Source: Kordia algicida OT-1 (lineage in GTDB: Bacteria > Bacteroidota > Bacteroidia > Flavobacteriales > Flavobacteriaceae). Taken from it: 64,000 bases of DNA. Below the pieces are notes generated by a model. It saw only the letters and a list, made by a program, of their open reading frames with translations, did not search any database and was not told the DNA's origin. A program made the position numbers and the translations under genes. Below are positions 1 through 9,031 of this stretch, piece after piece. The stretch is taken from contig NZ_DS544873.1 of NCBI RefSeq assembly GCF_000154725.1, positions 3,175,397 through 3,239,396 of the forward strand, written 5' to 3'. Positions within the stretch are counted from its first letter, which is position 1. The number at the start of each line of letters is the position of its first letter.

Positions 1-241
1 CATTTTGTATGTAATGTCGGTGAATTTCTTTTTGAGTAGTTGAATTGAATACAGCACCATTGGTATTGGCAACCCAAAACGGATATCCTGGTAATAATGC
101 TTCGCCAAAAACGATGAGTTCACAATTTTGTTGACTTGCGTCTAAAATTTGCTGTTTTATTTTTACCAATGTTTTGGATTTATCTAACCAAACAGGAGCA
201 ATTTGCGCCAATGCGACTTTTAATTTATGTGAAGATGACAT
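1..241 (-). CDS. Nitrilase / carbon-nitrogen hydrolase family protein (C-terminus outside window)
   Basis: About 80 N-terminal residues are present, starting at an ATG at 241 and running off the left edge. The start VALAQIAPVWLD followed by LIVFGEALLPGYPFW is the classic opening of the nitrilase branch of the CN-hydrolase superfamily. The Glu of FGEALLPGYP (about residue 47) is the first residue of the Glu-Lys-Cys catalytic triad; Lys and Cys would lie beyond the window. The family hydrolyses nitriles or amides, and the substrate cannot be told from this part. There is no signal peptide, so it is cytoplasmic. It is separated by about 95 bases from the mevalonate operon, which has the same orientation. 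Confidence 0.85.
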   Translation of the reverse strand, partial: MSSSHKLKVALAQIAPVWLDKSKTLVKIKQQILDASQQNCELIVFGEALLPGYPFWVANTNGAVFNSTTQKEIHRHYIQN

Positions 242-336
242 AGCAATTGTATTTGCTACAAATTACCAATTTTCGAGAAGAAAAACACACTTCAATTCTG
301 CTTTAACAAATTTCAATTCCTAATAATAATTTTTTA

Positions 337-1251
337 TCACAAAACGTTCGTGATTTTATTTAAAATCGCTTCAATATTGAGTAATGGAATGCTGAAAACA
401 CCTGCAACAATGATAAATTTCAAAATATTATGAAGCAATAAATAGTGTGATTTTGAAGTTGCTTTGTAGAGAACTATAACAGAAATAATAAGCAATGTGG
501 TACTTCCATAAAAATAGAAACGCATGTAACCTGTGTCGTAGTGAGAAATCAGGAAAACTGTGACTGAAATTGCGATGATAGCTGCTAATGTGATGAATCC
601 TTTGGAAACTTTTTCGCCGTAAATAATTGGAATCGTTTTATAATTTTGTGCCAAATCACCTTTGATATTTTCCAAATCTTTGATGAATTCACGAATAAGA
701 ATTAGTAAGAATAGAAAGGTTGCATGCACAAAAATAACACTGCTTAAGTTTCTGTAGTAAATGAAAACGGCAAAGAACGGTGTAATTGCCAACATCGCCG
801 AAGTAAGATTTCCCAATAATGGAATCTTTTTCATTTTGTGCGAATAAAACCAAATTCCAAAGATATAGACAGAGAAAAATATAACAGCATTAAAAGAAAC
901 AGAACTTGCGATGATGACCGAAATGAAATTCAAGATGAAATACGTAACAATTTTTGTACGCTGACTTACCAAACGATCTAACATTGACTTTTTTGGTCTG
1001 TTGATTAAATCTTTTTCGGCATCATAAAAATTATTGATAATGTAACCTGCGGCAATTGCTACAGCAGAAGCGAAGATTAACGCAAATAAATGCCCATCAA
1101 AAGCAATCTCCATAAAACCTTTTTTGGGTGCCAAAATATACTTGGCAGCCAAATATTGTGCAATTACGATAATGAGAATATTGTAGCCTCTTACAACGGA
1201 AAACAAGCTAAAGAGTTTGTATAAAAATAACTTGCGTTTTCTAGATAACAT
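337..1251 (-). CDS. UbiA-family prenyltransferase, probably geranylgeranylglycerol-phosphate geranylgeranyltransferase
   Basis: The 304-residue polytopic membrane protein has both Asp-rich motifs of the UbiA superfamily. The first is around residues 74-81 (NNFYDAEKDLINRP) and the second around 186-198 (REFIKDLENIKGD); they bind Mg-prenyl diphosphate. Eight or so hydrophobic segments fit the family. It is the last gene of a three-gene run with the mevalonate kinase-like gene (13 bases upstream) and mvaD. In flavobacteria this neighbour is usually annotated as a digeranylgeranylglyceryl-phosphate-type synthase. The exact acceptor (glycerol phosphate, quinone head group or other) is inferred from family and context, not from the sequence. 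Confidence 0.8.
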   Translation of the reverse strand: MLSRKRKLFLYKLFSLFSVVRGYNILIIVIAQYLAAKYILAPKKGFMEIAFDGHLFALIFASAVAIAAGYIINNFYDAEKDLINRPKKSMLDRLVSQRTKIVTYFILNFISVIIASSVSFNAVIFFSVYIFGIWFYSHKMKKIPLLGNLTSAMLAITPFFAVFIYYRNLSSVIFVHATFLFLLILIREFIKDLENIKGDLAQNYKTIPIIYGEKVSKGFITLAAIIAISVTVFLISHYDTGYMRFYFYGSTTLLIISVIVLYKATSKSHYLLLHNILKFIIVAGVFSIPLLNIEAILNKITNVL

Positions 1252-1264
1252 TTGTGTCTAAACT

Positions 1265-2194
1265 TTAGAAGTTATAGACTACTTCCAATTTGTAATCTTT
1301 TAGCGTTTCTTTTGTCTTTTCAATGTTTTGTGTGAATCCTAAAATGTAACCTCCACCGCCAGAACCACAAAGTTTTAAGTAGTAATCGTTGGTTTCAATT
1401 CCTTGTTTCCAAAGTGAATGAAATTGTTGCGGAATCATTGGTTTAAAGTTATTGAAAACGACTTTAGATAATGATTTTAAATTTCCAAATAATGATTTTA
1501 CATCACCTTTTAAGAAATCTTCCACACAAGAATCAGTGTGTTTGATAAATTGATCTTTCAGCATTTTACGGAAACCTTCTTGCTTCATGTTTTCCATAAA
1601 AATATTCACCATCGGTGCAGTTTCGCCAATAATTCCACTATCTAATAAAAATACCGCACCAGTTCCTGCTTCGTTTTGCGAAGGAATTCCGGTAGGTTCT
1701 ATGTTGTCTTTTGAATTGATTAAGATTGGCAGACTTAAATAACTGTTTAGTGGATCTAAACCAGAACTTTTCCCATGGAAAAATGATTCCATTGCACCAA
1801 AAATCTCTTTAAGTTTAAGTAATTTTTCTCTCGTGAGATTTTCTAAAACCGTGATTTTATCATGTGCATATTTGTCATAAATAGAAGCGACTAACGCACC
1901 AGAACTTCCCACTCCATATCCTTGCGGAATTGAAGAATCAAAGTACATTCCTTTTGCCAAATCATTTTTTAAGATTTCTATATCAAATGTCACTAAGTCA
2001 TTATCTAGAGCATCTAAATGATCTGCAAATTTTAATAAGCTTTTGTTAGATTCAATAGCTTCTTGAGAAGGATTTTCATCAATTTTTAAAGCGCCTTTGT
2101 AGAAATTATAAGGAATTGATAATCCTTTGGAATCTTTGATAATTCCATATTCTCCAAAGAGTAAAATTTTTGAGTAAAAAAGTGGTCCTTTCAT
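1265..2194 (-). CDS. GHMP kinase, mevalonate kinase-like
   Basis: The 309-residue protein has the GHMP phosphate-binding loop GYGVGSSGALVAS (about residues 92-104) and the C-terminal GHMP motif LCGSGGGGYILGF (about 275-287). Its N-terminus (KILLFGEYGII) matches the 'K..LFGEH' opening of mevalonate kinases. It lies between mvaD and the UbiA gene with gaps of 36 and 13 bases, so it is probably translated from one transcript. The expected reaction is ATP-dependent phosphorylation of mevalonate. Phosphomevalonate kinase remains possible, because flavobacterial GHMP kinases of this pathway are not easily told apart by motif. Confidence 0.85.
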   Translation of the reverse strand: MKGPLFYSKILLFGEYGIIKDSKGLSIPYNFYKGALKIDENPSQEAIESNKSLLKFADHLDALDNDLVTFDIEILKNDLAKGMYFDSSIPQGYGVGSSGALVASIYDKYAHDKITVLENLTREKLLKLKEIFGAMESFFHGKSSGLDPLNSYLSLPILINSKDNIEPTGIPSQNEAGTGAVFLLDSGIIGETAPMVNIFMENMKQEGFRKMLKDQFIKHTDSCVEDFLKGDVKSLFGNLKSLSKVVFNNFKPMIPQQFHSLWKQGIETNDYYLKLCGSGGGGYILGFTQNIEKTKETLKDYKLEVVYNF

Positions 2195-2230
2195 CTATAC
2201 TTCAATTTGAGGCTGTTTCTTATTGTAAAA

Positions 2231-3313
2231 TTACGCTTTTTTTGCTCCAAAACCTATTCTGTCGCAAATGTGATGTCCATTTTGGCAAAATTTTATCAAT
2301 TCTGACTGAATAAACGGATATACTTTATCTTTTTCGTTTTCAGGATATAACACATGAACGTTTGCACCAGCATCTAATGTGAAACACACATTTGTTCCTG
2401 ATTCTTGACGAAATTGCCAAATTCGATTGATGATTTCTAGTGTATTAGGCTTCATCAAAATGAAATACGGCATAGAAGTCATCATCATCGCATGTAAAGT
2501 TAAAGCTTCACTTTCAACAATCGCAATAAATTCTTTTAAATCACCATCTGCCAAGACAGATTGCATTTTTGTCAAGTTTTCATGTGCTTGTGCAAAACGT
2601 TGTGCAGCAAACGGATGATTGTGCATTAAATTGTGTCCAACCGTACTACTGACTTGCTTTTCGCCTTTGTCTACTAATAAAATTGTATCGTGGTAATTTT
2701 TAAAAACTTCGTGAACTTTGTATGGATATTTGATTCCGAATAAATCCGAACTTCCTACAGTATCTTCATGCGTTCCCCAAACAATCAAATCGCCTTCAAT
2801 ACTTCTGCTTGCACTTCCAGAACCTAAACGCGCTAAAAATGATGCTTTTTGGTTAAAGTGTTCGTCTGTCATTGATGGATTGAGTTCTTTTTCCAAACTC
2901 ATCAAGCATAACGCCAACGCGCTCATTCCTGATGCAGAAGAAGCTATTCCGCTACTGTGTGGAAAGGAATTTGAGGTTTCAATCGTAAAATGATAGTCTT
3001 TTAAAAACGGTAAATATGGTTCAATTCGTTGTAAAAATGTGTTGATTTTCGGTTTAAAATCGTCTTTTTGTTTTCCTTCAAAGAATAACTCAAAAGAAAA
3101 TTGAGCGGCTTTTGTTGCTTTTTTATGATACGACAGTTTTGTTGTCGTTGCGCAAGCATCTAGTGTAAAACTGATGGATGGATTTTGTGGAATTTGAGCT
3201 TCCTTTTTCCCCCAATATTTAATAAGTGCAATATTACTTGGCGATTTCCAAGTGACAGTTCCGTTGTCAATCTTTTCAGTATATTCTTTTGGCAGAAATG
3301 TTGCTATTTCCAT
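2231..3313 (-). CDS. mvaD: Diphosphomevalonate decarboxylase
   Basis: The signature near the N-terminus (SPSNIALIKYWGK, then PSISFTLD) is diagnostic of diphosphomevalonate decarboxylase. The GHMP motif HSSGIASSASGMSAL and a C-terminal FTLDAGANVHVLY segment support this. The enzyme makes isopentenyl diphosphate from mevalonate diphosphate. I place the start at the ATG at 3313. The frame stays open to a TTG at 3337, but that codon sits inside a TATCTTTG promoter box. It is the first gene of the mevalonate operon running leftwards, and at about 360 residues it has normal family length. Confidence 0.95.
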   Translation of the reverse strand: MEIATFLPKEYTEKIDNGTVTWKSPSNIALIKYWGKKEAQIPQNPSISFTLDACATTTKLSYHKKATKAAQFSFELFFEGKQKDDFKPKINTFLQRIEPYLPFLKDYHFTIETSNSFPHSSGIASSASGMSALALCLMSLEKELNPSMTDEHFNQKASFLARLGSGSASRSIEGDLIVWGTHEDTVGSSDLFGIKYPYKVHEVFKNYHDTILLVDKGEKQVSSTVGHNLMHNHPFAAQRFAQAHENLTKMQSVLADGDLKEFIAIVESEALTLHAMMMTSMPYFILMKPNTLEIINRIWQFRQESGTNVCFTLDAGANVHVLYPENEKDKVYPFIQSELIKFCQNGHHICDRIGFGAKKA

Positions 3314-3334
3314 AGACGATTTTAAAAATTTAGG

Positions 3335-3361
3335 CAAAGATACGGATTTTTAATGTGTCAA
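3335..3361 (-). promoter_or_regulatory. Bacteroidota-type promoter of the mevalonate operon
   Basis: On the minus strand TATCTTTG (3342-3335) matches the Bacteroidetes -7 consensus TAnnTTTG. TTGACA (3361-3356) lies 16 bases upstream as a -33 element. The box is 22 bases before the ATG at 3313, which decides that start over the upstream TTG. Confidence 0.6.
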
Positions 3362-4868
3362 TTTGAAAATGTATCAATGTGATAATTGCTTTGAAAACGG
3401 ATTATTTATTGCAATTATAGTGTGACATTTAGCATTTTTAAAAATCAAATGATAATCTTGGAAACAACCTTGAATCATTGAATTTTTAAATCTTTGAATT
3501 GAGCGAAGCATAAAAATAGGCATTAGCTTTTTGGCATTAGGTATTAGTCAAGTTCTAAGAGAAATTGGAAATTTAAACTAAAATACGAACATACTTAGAG
3601 CGACAGCAATACTTAAATTTTAATGTGGCAATTTGAAAATTTGGAAATGTGTTAATTAATTTCAAAGTACGAAACAGATTAATAAAAAGCAGATTGCTTC
3701 ACTGCGTTCGCAATGACGATTCAAAAAGTTTTAGTAAGTTAAGAAAAATTCTAAAAGCAAAGCGTTCTAAGAGGTTTTTGCGACGCAGAAACAAGTCTAA
3801 AAGCGTAGCAAGTCTAAACCCAAAGTTTCTAAAATAGAAACAACCTTGAATCATTGAATTTTTAAATTATTGAATTGAGCGAAGCGAAAAAATAGGTATT
3901 AGCTTTTGGGAATTAGGTATTGGTCAAGTTCTAAGAGAAATTGGAAACTTAAACTAAAATACGAACATGCTTAGAGCAACAGCGATACTTAAGTTTTAAT
4001 GTAGCAATTTGAAAATTTGGAAATGTGTTAATTAGTTTCAAAGTACGAAACAGATTAAAAAAAAGCAGATTGCTTCACTGCGTTCGCAATGACGATTCTA
4101 AAAGTTTTAGTAAGTTAAGAAAAGTTCTAAAAGCAAAGCGTTCTAAGAGGTTTTTGCGACGCAGAAACAAGTCTAAAAGCGTAGCAAGTCTAAACCCAAA
4201 GTTTCTAAAATCGAAACAACCTTGAATCCTTGAATTTTTTAATCTTTGAATTGAGCGGAGCGAAAAAAAACAGGCATTAGCTTTTTGGCATTAGGTATTA
4301 GTCAAGTTCTAAGAGAAATTGGAAATTTAAACTAAAATACGAACATACTTTGAGCGACAGCGATACTTAAGTTTTAATGTAGCAATTTGAAAATTTGGAA
4401 ATGTGTTAATTAGTTTCAAAGTACGAAACAGATTAAAAAAAAGCAGATTGCTTCACTGCGTTCGCAATGACGATTCAAAAAGTTTTAGTAAGTTAAGAAA
4501 AATTCTAAAAGCAAAGCGTTCTAAGAGGTTTTGCGAAGCAGAAACAAGTCTAAAAGCGTAGCAAGTCTAAACCCAAAGTTTCTAAAATCGAAACAACCTT
4601 AAATCATTGAGTTCTTAAATTATTGAATTGAGCGGAGCAAAAAAATAGGCATTAGCTTTTTGGCATTAGGTATTAGTCAAGTTCTAAGAGAAATTGGAAA
4701 TTTAAACTAAAATACGAACATACTTTGAGCGACAGCGATACTTAAATCTTAATGAGGCAATTTGAAAATTTGAAAATGTAGCAATTTGTTTCAAACAACA
4801 CTCAAATTTATCTTAGAAACAACCTTAAATCATTGAATTTTTAAATTATTGAATTGAGCAAAGCGAAC
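3351..4868. repeat. Tandem repeat array, about 376-base unit, short-long-long-long-short
   Basis: The anchor GTTCTAAGAGAAATTGGAAA recurs at 3552, 3928, 4306 and 4681 (spacings 376, 378, 375). The three full units carry a core beginning GCAGATTGCTTCACTGCG at 3689, 4065 and 4443. The flanking partial units (3351-3551 and 4681-4868) have the outer words but lack that core of roughly 200 bases. Units differ by only a few substitutions or single-base indels. Open frames of about 62 codons inside two units are shadows that repeat with the DNA. The array lies in the intergenic space between mvaD and the flavoprotein gene. No terminal inverted repeats, transposase or CRISPR-like spacers are visible. 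Confidence 0.9.
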
Positions 4869-6083
4869 CTAAAGATCAAATATTCTTTCCGAAATAATAT
4901 AACTTCCTGTCCAAGCATTCTGAAAGTTAAATCCGCCCGTAATGGCATCAATATTTAGTATTTCACCAGCAAAGTACAGGTTTTCGTGTTTGCGACTTTC
5001 AAAGGTTTTGAAATTGACTTCTTTTAAATCAATTCCTCCAGCAGTGACAAATTCTTCTTTGAACGTACTTTTTCCGTTTACATTAAAAATAGCTTCCGTG
5101 AGCTGACTTGCCAATTGTTCGGTTTGTTGCTTATTTAAATCTGCCCAACGTGTATCTTCTTTAATTCCAGAAGCTTGTATAATACGTTGCCACAAACGTT
5201 TTGGAAGTGCAAACGGATTGTTTTTTTGAACCGTTTTTTTTGCTAATTGCAATTTATAATCTTTAATATCAGACAAACAATCTTCTTTGGAAACCTCATC
5301 TAACCAATTGACTTGAATTTGAAAGTGGTAATTTTTATCTGCCAAAATTCTCGCGCCCCAAGCAGAAAGTTTTAAAATTCCTGGTCCGCTCATTCCCCAA
5401 TGTGTAATGAGTAATGGTCCGTTAGATTCAAGTTTTGTATCCACAACTTTTACACTAGCTTGTGTAGCGATTCCGAGTAAATCTTTGATTCTCGCATCTT
5501 TGATGTTGAATGTAAATAATGATGGAACCGCAGGAACAATTGTATGTCCGAGTGTTTCCAATAGTTTCCACATTTTTGGATTGCTTCCTGTTGTAAACAC
5601 AACTTTATTAGCGTGCAACACTCCTTGATTGGTTTCTACTTTCCAAATATTGTTGTCTTTAGAAATATTTTTGACAGTGTGATTTTTTCTAAAATCTACT
5701 TGATATTTTTTTGCTTCACTTAAAAAGCAATCTATAATTGTTTGTGACGAATCGGTTATGGGAAATATTCTTCCGTCATCTTCTATTTTGAGTGCTACGC
5801 CGCGTTCTTCAAACCAACCCATCGTATCGCCACAACAAAACTGATGAAAAGGTCCGAGCAGTTCTTTTTCTCCTCTAGGATAAAAATTTACGAGTTCTTT
5901 CGGATCAAAACATGCGTGTGTAACATTACAACGTCCACCACCAGAAATTCGAACTTTAGTCAAAAATTCCTTTCCTCTTTCTAGAATGACTACCGATTTC
6001 TCAGAATGTTTTTCTGCAACATTGATTGCTGTAAAAAATCCTGCTGCGCCACCGCCAATGATAAGGACATCTATGATTTGCAT
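4869..6083 (-). CDS. HI0933/YhiN-type NAD(P)/FAD-dependent oxidoreductase (BaiN-like)
   Basis: The 404-residue flavoprotein opens with a Rossmann FAD motif (VLIIGGGAAGFFTAI), followed by the family hallmark KVRISGGGRCNVTH near residue 45. It ends with the second FAD-contact region FAGEILNIDAITGGFNFQNAW, typical of the HI0933 family (one member is BaiN). The physiological substrate of most members is unknown. It is cytosolic, with no signal peptide. It reads leftwards into the tandem array, whose last partial unit ends at its stop codon. Family assignment is firm; the reaction is not. Confidence 0.9.
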   Translation of the reverse strand: MQIIDVLIIGGGAAGFFTAINVAEKHSEKSVVILERGKEFLTKVRISGGGRCNVTHACFDPKELVNFYPRGEKELLGPFHQFCCGDTMGWFEERGVALKIEDDGRIFPITDSSQTIIDCFLSEAKKYQVDFRKNHTVKNISKDNNIWKVETNQGVLHANKVVFTTGSNPKMWKLLETLGHTIVPAVPSLFTFNIKDARIKDLLGIATQASVKVVDTKLESNGPLLITHWGMSGPGILKLSAWGARILADKNYHFQIQVNWLDEVSKEDCLSDIKDYKLQLAKKTVQKNNPFALPKRLWQRIIQASGIKEDTRWADLNKQQTEQLASQLTEAIFNVNGKSTFKEEFVTAGGIDLKEVNFKTFESRKHENLYFAGEILNIDAITGGFNFQNAWTGSYIISERIFDL

Positions 6084-6277
6084 GTTTGTTTCTTTAAATT
6101 AAAAAATTCAATATTGAATGATTGAAAAATTGGTTTGTTTGTAAAGAAATACTTTTTAATTTAAAATTCATCATTCATCATTTATAATTTTTCAAAAGTC
6201 TTAAACTCTTATTAATTCCTTATGAAAATTTCATGTTTCCTTTTGAAAGCTTTATTTTTGGTAAAAACCCAAATTTT

Positions 6278-7135
6278 ATGCAAACTCGCTTTCTTAAATT
6301 TTTCCTTTTTATTCTACTATTCTCTAATTGTACCGTGAATTACGGACAGCTTAAAGCCGTTGGAACCTTGTCGGGCGATCTCGAAGAAGTTTCTGGTATG
6401 GAGAACATTCCGAATTCTGATGATTTTTGGATGATAAATGATGGTGGAAATGATCCGAAAGTATTTATAGTGAATAAAGAAGGAAAGATTACTAAAACCT
6501 TGAATGTTCAAGCAAAAAACAAGGATTGGGAAGATTTAACGAAAGATAAAGCTGGTAATTTGTATATTGGTGATTTTGGAAATAATCGAAACAATAGGAA
6601 GCATCAAAATATTTACAAGTTGTCCGCGAGTAACTTGTCTTCAAAGAAAAATATTGATCCTATAAAAATTGAGTTTTCATTCCCAAATCAAAAAAAATAT
6701 CCACCAAAAAAGAAAGATCGTCATTTTGACGTAGAATCTTTTTTTCATCATAACGGATATTTGTATTTGTTTACTAAAAGTCGCTCCAAAAAGGATTATG
6801 GACGAACTGATTTGTATAAAATTCCAGCAACCGAAGGAAAATATGAAGCACAATTTATTAGCACTTTTAATACGTGTGACGATATGAATTGTTGGATAAC
6901 TTCTGCCGCAATTAGTCCTAATGGGAAGAAGGTTGTATTGCTTTCACATGAAACTGTTTGGCAATTTACCGATTTTAAAGGCGATGATTTTTTGAGTGGA
7001 AAAATGACCAAATTCGACCTCAAACATGAATCACAAAAAGAAGGTATTTGCTTTAAAGATAATAATACAGTTTATATTACAGACGAAGAAGCGCATGGAA
7101 AAGGCAGAAATTTATACGTATTTCTACTTGATTAA
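6278..7135 (+). CDS. Secreted protein of unknown function, beta-propeller-like
   Basis: I prefer the ATG at 6278 over the one at 6233, because MQTRFLKFFLFILLF then begins a standard signal peptide, with cleavage probably before the Gln of NYGQ, as often in flavobacteria. The mature protein has repeated short blade-like units (DDFWMINDGGNDPKVFIVN, NLYIGDFGNNRN, YLYLFTKSR, WITSAAISPNGKKVVLLSH). These resemble SdiA-regulated or teneurin-type propeller proteins. A Cys at FSNC could be read as a lipobox, but Asn at -1 makes lipidation unlikely. No catalytic residues are recognisable. It probably acts in the periplasm or at the cell surface. Confidence 0.75.
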   Translation: MQTRFLKFFLFILLFSNCTVNYGQLKAVGTLSGDLEEVSGMENIPNSDDFWMINDGGNDPKVFIVNKEGKITKTLNVQAKNKDWEDLTKDKAGNLYIGDFGNNRNNRKHQNIYKLSASNLSSKKNIDPIKIEFSFPNQKKYPPKKKDRHFDVESFFHHNGYLYLFTKSRSKKDYGRTDLYKIPATEGKYEAQFISTFNTCDDMNCWITSAAISPNGKKVVLLSHETVWQFTDFKGDDFLSGKMTKFDLKHESQKEGICFKDNNTVYITDEEAHGKGRNLYVFLLD

Positions 7136-7215
7136 TCATACTTTTTTTGCCTTCGGATTATTTTTTGGTAACTTGTTTTTAGTAAAGTATGAATCAACTA
7201 CTAAAAACTACTACC

Positions 7216-7848
7216 ATGTCAGACTACGCCAAAGGAATTGATATTTCGTACAATCAAGGGAATTTAATCGATTCTATTAACACAGAAAATACCGATTTAT
7301 CATTTGTAATTTGTAAAGCTACTGGTGGAATTACGATTCAAGATCCAGATTTTCCACACAACTGGGAAAAGATTCCACAACAAGGATTTATCAGAGGAAC
7401 GTACCATTTTTATTATACAAATGATGCACCACAATCACAAGCAGATAACTTTTTTAATGTGGTTGGAAATGATTTTCCTTCAGATGCATTGCCGCCTGTG
7501 GTTGATTTTGAAAATGCAAGTATTAAAACTTCCGATCATGCACAAATTATAGATGATTTGCTCGATTTTTTAGAATTGCTTGAGCAGAAATATCAGCGAA
7601 CGCCAATTATTTATACCAATCAAAGTACGGGCGATAGTTATTTGAATGATTCCCGATTTGCAAAATATCCACTTTGGGTTGCTAGTTATGCTTCTTCACC
7701 AAAACTACCAAGCACATGGTCCAACTGGTCTTTGTGGCAATACAGCGAAAGCGGAGATATTAATGGAACTGCAGTTGATGAAGATTATTTTAATGGAAAT
7801 TTAAAAGATTTAAAGCAATTTATTAGACAAAGTTCAATTTCGAGTTAA
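7216..7848 (+). CDS. GH25 lysozyme (muramidase)
   Basis: Glycoside hydrolase family 25 motifs are present in order: GIDISYNQG with the first catalytic Asp, GTYHFYY, the catalytic pair in PPVVDFEN (Asp and Glu), PIIYTNQSTG, LWVASYA and WSLWQYSESG. These enzymes cut the MurNAc-GlcNAc bond of peptidoglycan. The ATG at 7216 begins right at the domain; an in-frame ATG at 7189 adds nine residues that are not a signal sequence. With no Sec signal and no extra wall-binding domain, export would need another route, or the enzyme acts after lysis. At about 210 residues it is a minimal GH25 domain. Confidence 0.9.
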   Translation: MSDYAKGIDISYNQGNLIDSINTENTDLSFVICKATGGITIQDPDFPHNWEKIPQQGFIRGTYHFYYTNDAPQSQADNFFNVVGNDFPSDALPPVVDFENASIKTSDHAQIIDDLLDFLELLEQKYQRTPIIYTNQSTGDSYLNDSRFAKYPLWVASYASSPKLPSTWSNWSLWQYSESGDINGTAVDEDYFNGNLKDLKQFIRQSSISS

Positions 7849-7864
7849 GCTTCGTTATTTTCCT

Positions 7865-7872
7865 TAGCTTTG
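7865..7872 (+). promoter_or_regulatory. Candidate -7 promoter box for rluF
   Basis: TAGCTTTG matches TAnnTTTG, 20 bases before the rluF start codon. No clear -33 element is visible. Confidence 0.45.
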
Positions 7873-7892
7873 TACTTTGAAAAGGAAATGAA

Positions 7893-8627
7893 ATGAGCGA
7901 ACCACAATTAACAAGAATCAACAAATTTTTGAGTGAAGCTGGCTACTGTTCGCGCAGAGCTGCTGATAAATTGATTGAGCAACGACGCGTAACAATTAAC
8001 GGTGTTGTTCCTGCCATGGGAACGAAAATTGCGCCAGGTGATGAAGTACGCGTTGATGGCGAGTTGATTTCCGATCCGAAGGAAAAACCTGTGTATTTGG
8101 CTTTTAACAAACCCATTGGAATTGTGTGTACAACCGACACGAAAGTGGAGAAAGATAATATTATTGACTATATTAATTATCCTTCGCGAATTTTCCCTAT
8201 TGGACGTTTGGATAAGCCAAGTGAAGGTTTGATTTTTTTGACAAGTGATGGCGATATTGTGAATAAAATTCTACGCGCACGCAACAATCATGAGAAGGAA
8301 TATGAAGTGACTGTTAATCGTCCGATAACTAGCGATTTTATTCAAAAAATGGGCAATGGAATTCCAATTTTAGGAACGTTAACACGAAAATGTAAGGTAG
8401 AACAACTTACAAAATATACGTTTAAAATTATCTTGACACAAGGATTGAATCGTCAAATTCGTAGAATGTGTGAGTATTTGGATTATAGAGTTGTCAAACT
8501 AAAACGTACGCGAATTATGAACGTTTCTTTAGATATTCCTGTTGGAAAATGGCGTCATTTGACCGAAGAAGAATTGCAAGGAATTAATGATTTAACGAAA
8601 GCATCTACCAAAACACATCGCGGATAA
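7893..8627 (+). CDS. rluF: 23S rRNA pseudouridine(2604) synthase RluF
   Basis: The 244-residue protein has an N-terminal S4 RNA-binding domain ([21 protein letters not shown], about residues 8-60). It is followed by an RsuA/RluB/E/F catalytic domain containing [18 protein letters not shown] with the catalytic Asp, and [20 protein letters not shown]. These are the family signatures of the RluF branch, which modifies U2604 of 23S rRNA. Family is certain; the RluF rather than RluB/RsuA label rests on the N-terminal S4 sequence and overall resemblance. Confidence 0.9.
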   Translation: MSEPQLTRINKFLSEAGYCSRRAADKLIEQRRVTINGVVPAMGTKIAPGDEVRVDGELISDPKEKPVYLAFNKPIGIVCTTDTKVEKDNIIDYINYPSRIFPIGRLDKPSEGLIFLTSDGDIVNKILRARNNHEKEYEVTVNRPITSDFIQKMGNGIPILGTLTRKCKVEQLTKYTFKIILTQGLNRQIRRMCEYLDYRVVKLKRTRIMNVSLDIPVGKWRHLTEEELQGINDLTKASTKTHRG

Positions 8628-8719
8628 TACATACATCAATACCATTTTAAAAGTTACAAACCTGGGTAACAGAAACTTATATTCATAACTCATAAGTATA
8701 ATCACAAAAACTTATCATT

Positions 8720-8935
8720 ATGAAAAAAAGAAGTTTAAAATCGTTAAGCCTTAACAAAAGATCAATTTCTAACTTGAAATTCCATGACGTTGTTGGTGGT
8801 CGCGCAAATTTAACTGCCGATGTAAAGGATTGTCCTGATAATACATTGGCTAAGGATTGTGAATCTTTAGGGTATTGTCCTGACTCTTTTTGGTGCCAAG
8901 AGCCATCGAGTTCGTCAGATGGACCTGTTGCATAA
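8720..8935 (+). CDS. Class I lanthipeptide-type precursor peptide
   Basis: The 71-residue peptide has a basic leader MKKRSLKSLSLNKRSISNL ending in a Gly-Gly at residues 26-27. This matches the Bacteroidota precursor family whose leaders read 'LKSLxLNKxxISNL'. The core after GG carries four Cys spaced C-x8-C-x5-C-x5-C plus several Ser and Thr, ending PSSSSDGPVA. Such peptides are normally cut after GG on export and may be cyclised by a LanB/LanC pair. No modification or transport gene is within reach here, so modification is inference. It converges with a second precursor at 9032-9238, and a hairpin terminator follows it. Confidence 0.75.
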   Translation: MKKRSLKSLSLNKRSISNLKFHDVVGGRANLTADVKDCPDNTLAKDCESLGYCPDSFWCQEPSSSSDGPVA

Positions 8936-8955
8936 TTTTTATGCGTTAAAAAGAT

Positions 8956-8986
8956 AGAGTCTGGCGTTTGTCAGGCTCTTTATGTT
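8956..8986 (+). terminator. Rho-independent terminator after the first precursor
   Basis: A nine-pair stem (AGAGTCTGG with TCAGGCTCT, two G-U pairs) with a CGTTTG loop is followed by TTATGTTTTTT. It begins about 20 bases after the stop at 8935. Confidence 0.7.
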
Positions 8987-8997
8987 TTTTGTGATTT

Positions 8998-9027
8998 AAA
9001 AAAAAGCTGCCTATATAGACAGCTTTG
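8998..9027 (-). terminator. Rho-independent terminator after the second precursor
   Basis: On the minus strand AAAGCTG pairs with CAGCTTT around a CTATATAG centre and runs into eight T (the A run 8998-9005 on the plus strand). It lies directly after the stop at 9032, so it serves the leftward precursor gene. Confidence 0.75.
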
Positions 9028-9031
9028 TTGA

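Noticed and set aside
3649-4225. Two similar 62-66 codon plus-strand frames in the tandem array (KSRLLHCVRNDDSKSFSKLR)
   Set aside because: They repeat exactly with the DNA units, lie in intergenic repeat words, and lack a conserved start context.
3351-4868. CRISPR array
   Set aside because: Units are about 376 bases and differ throughout; there are no short repeats with unique spacers and no cas genes.
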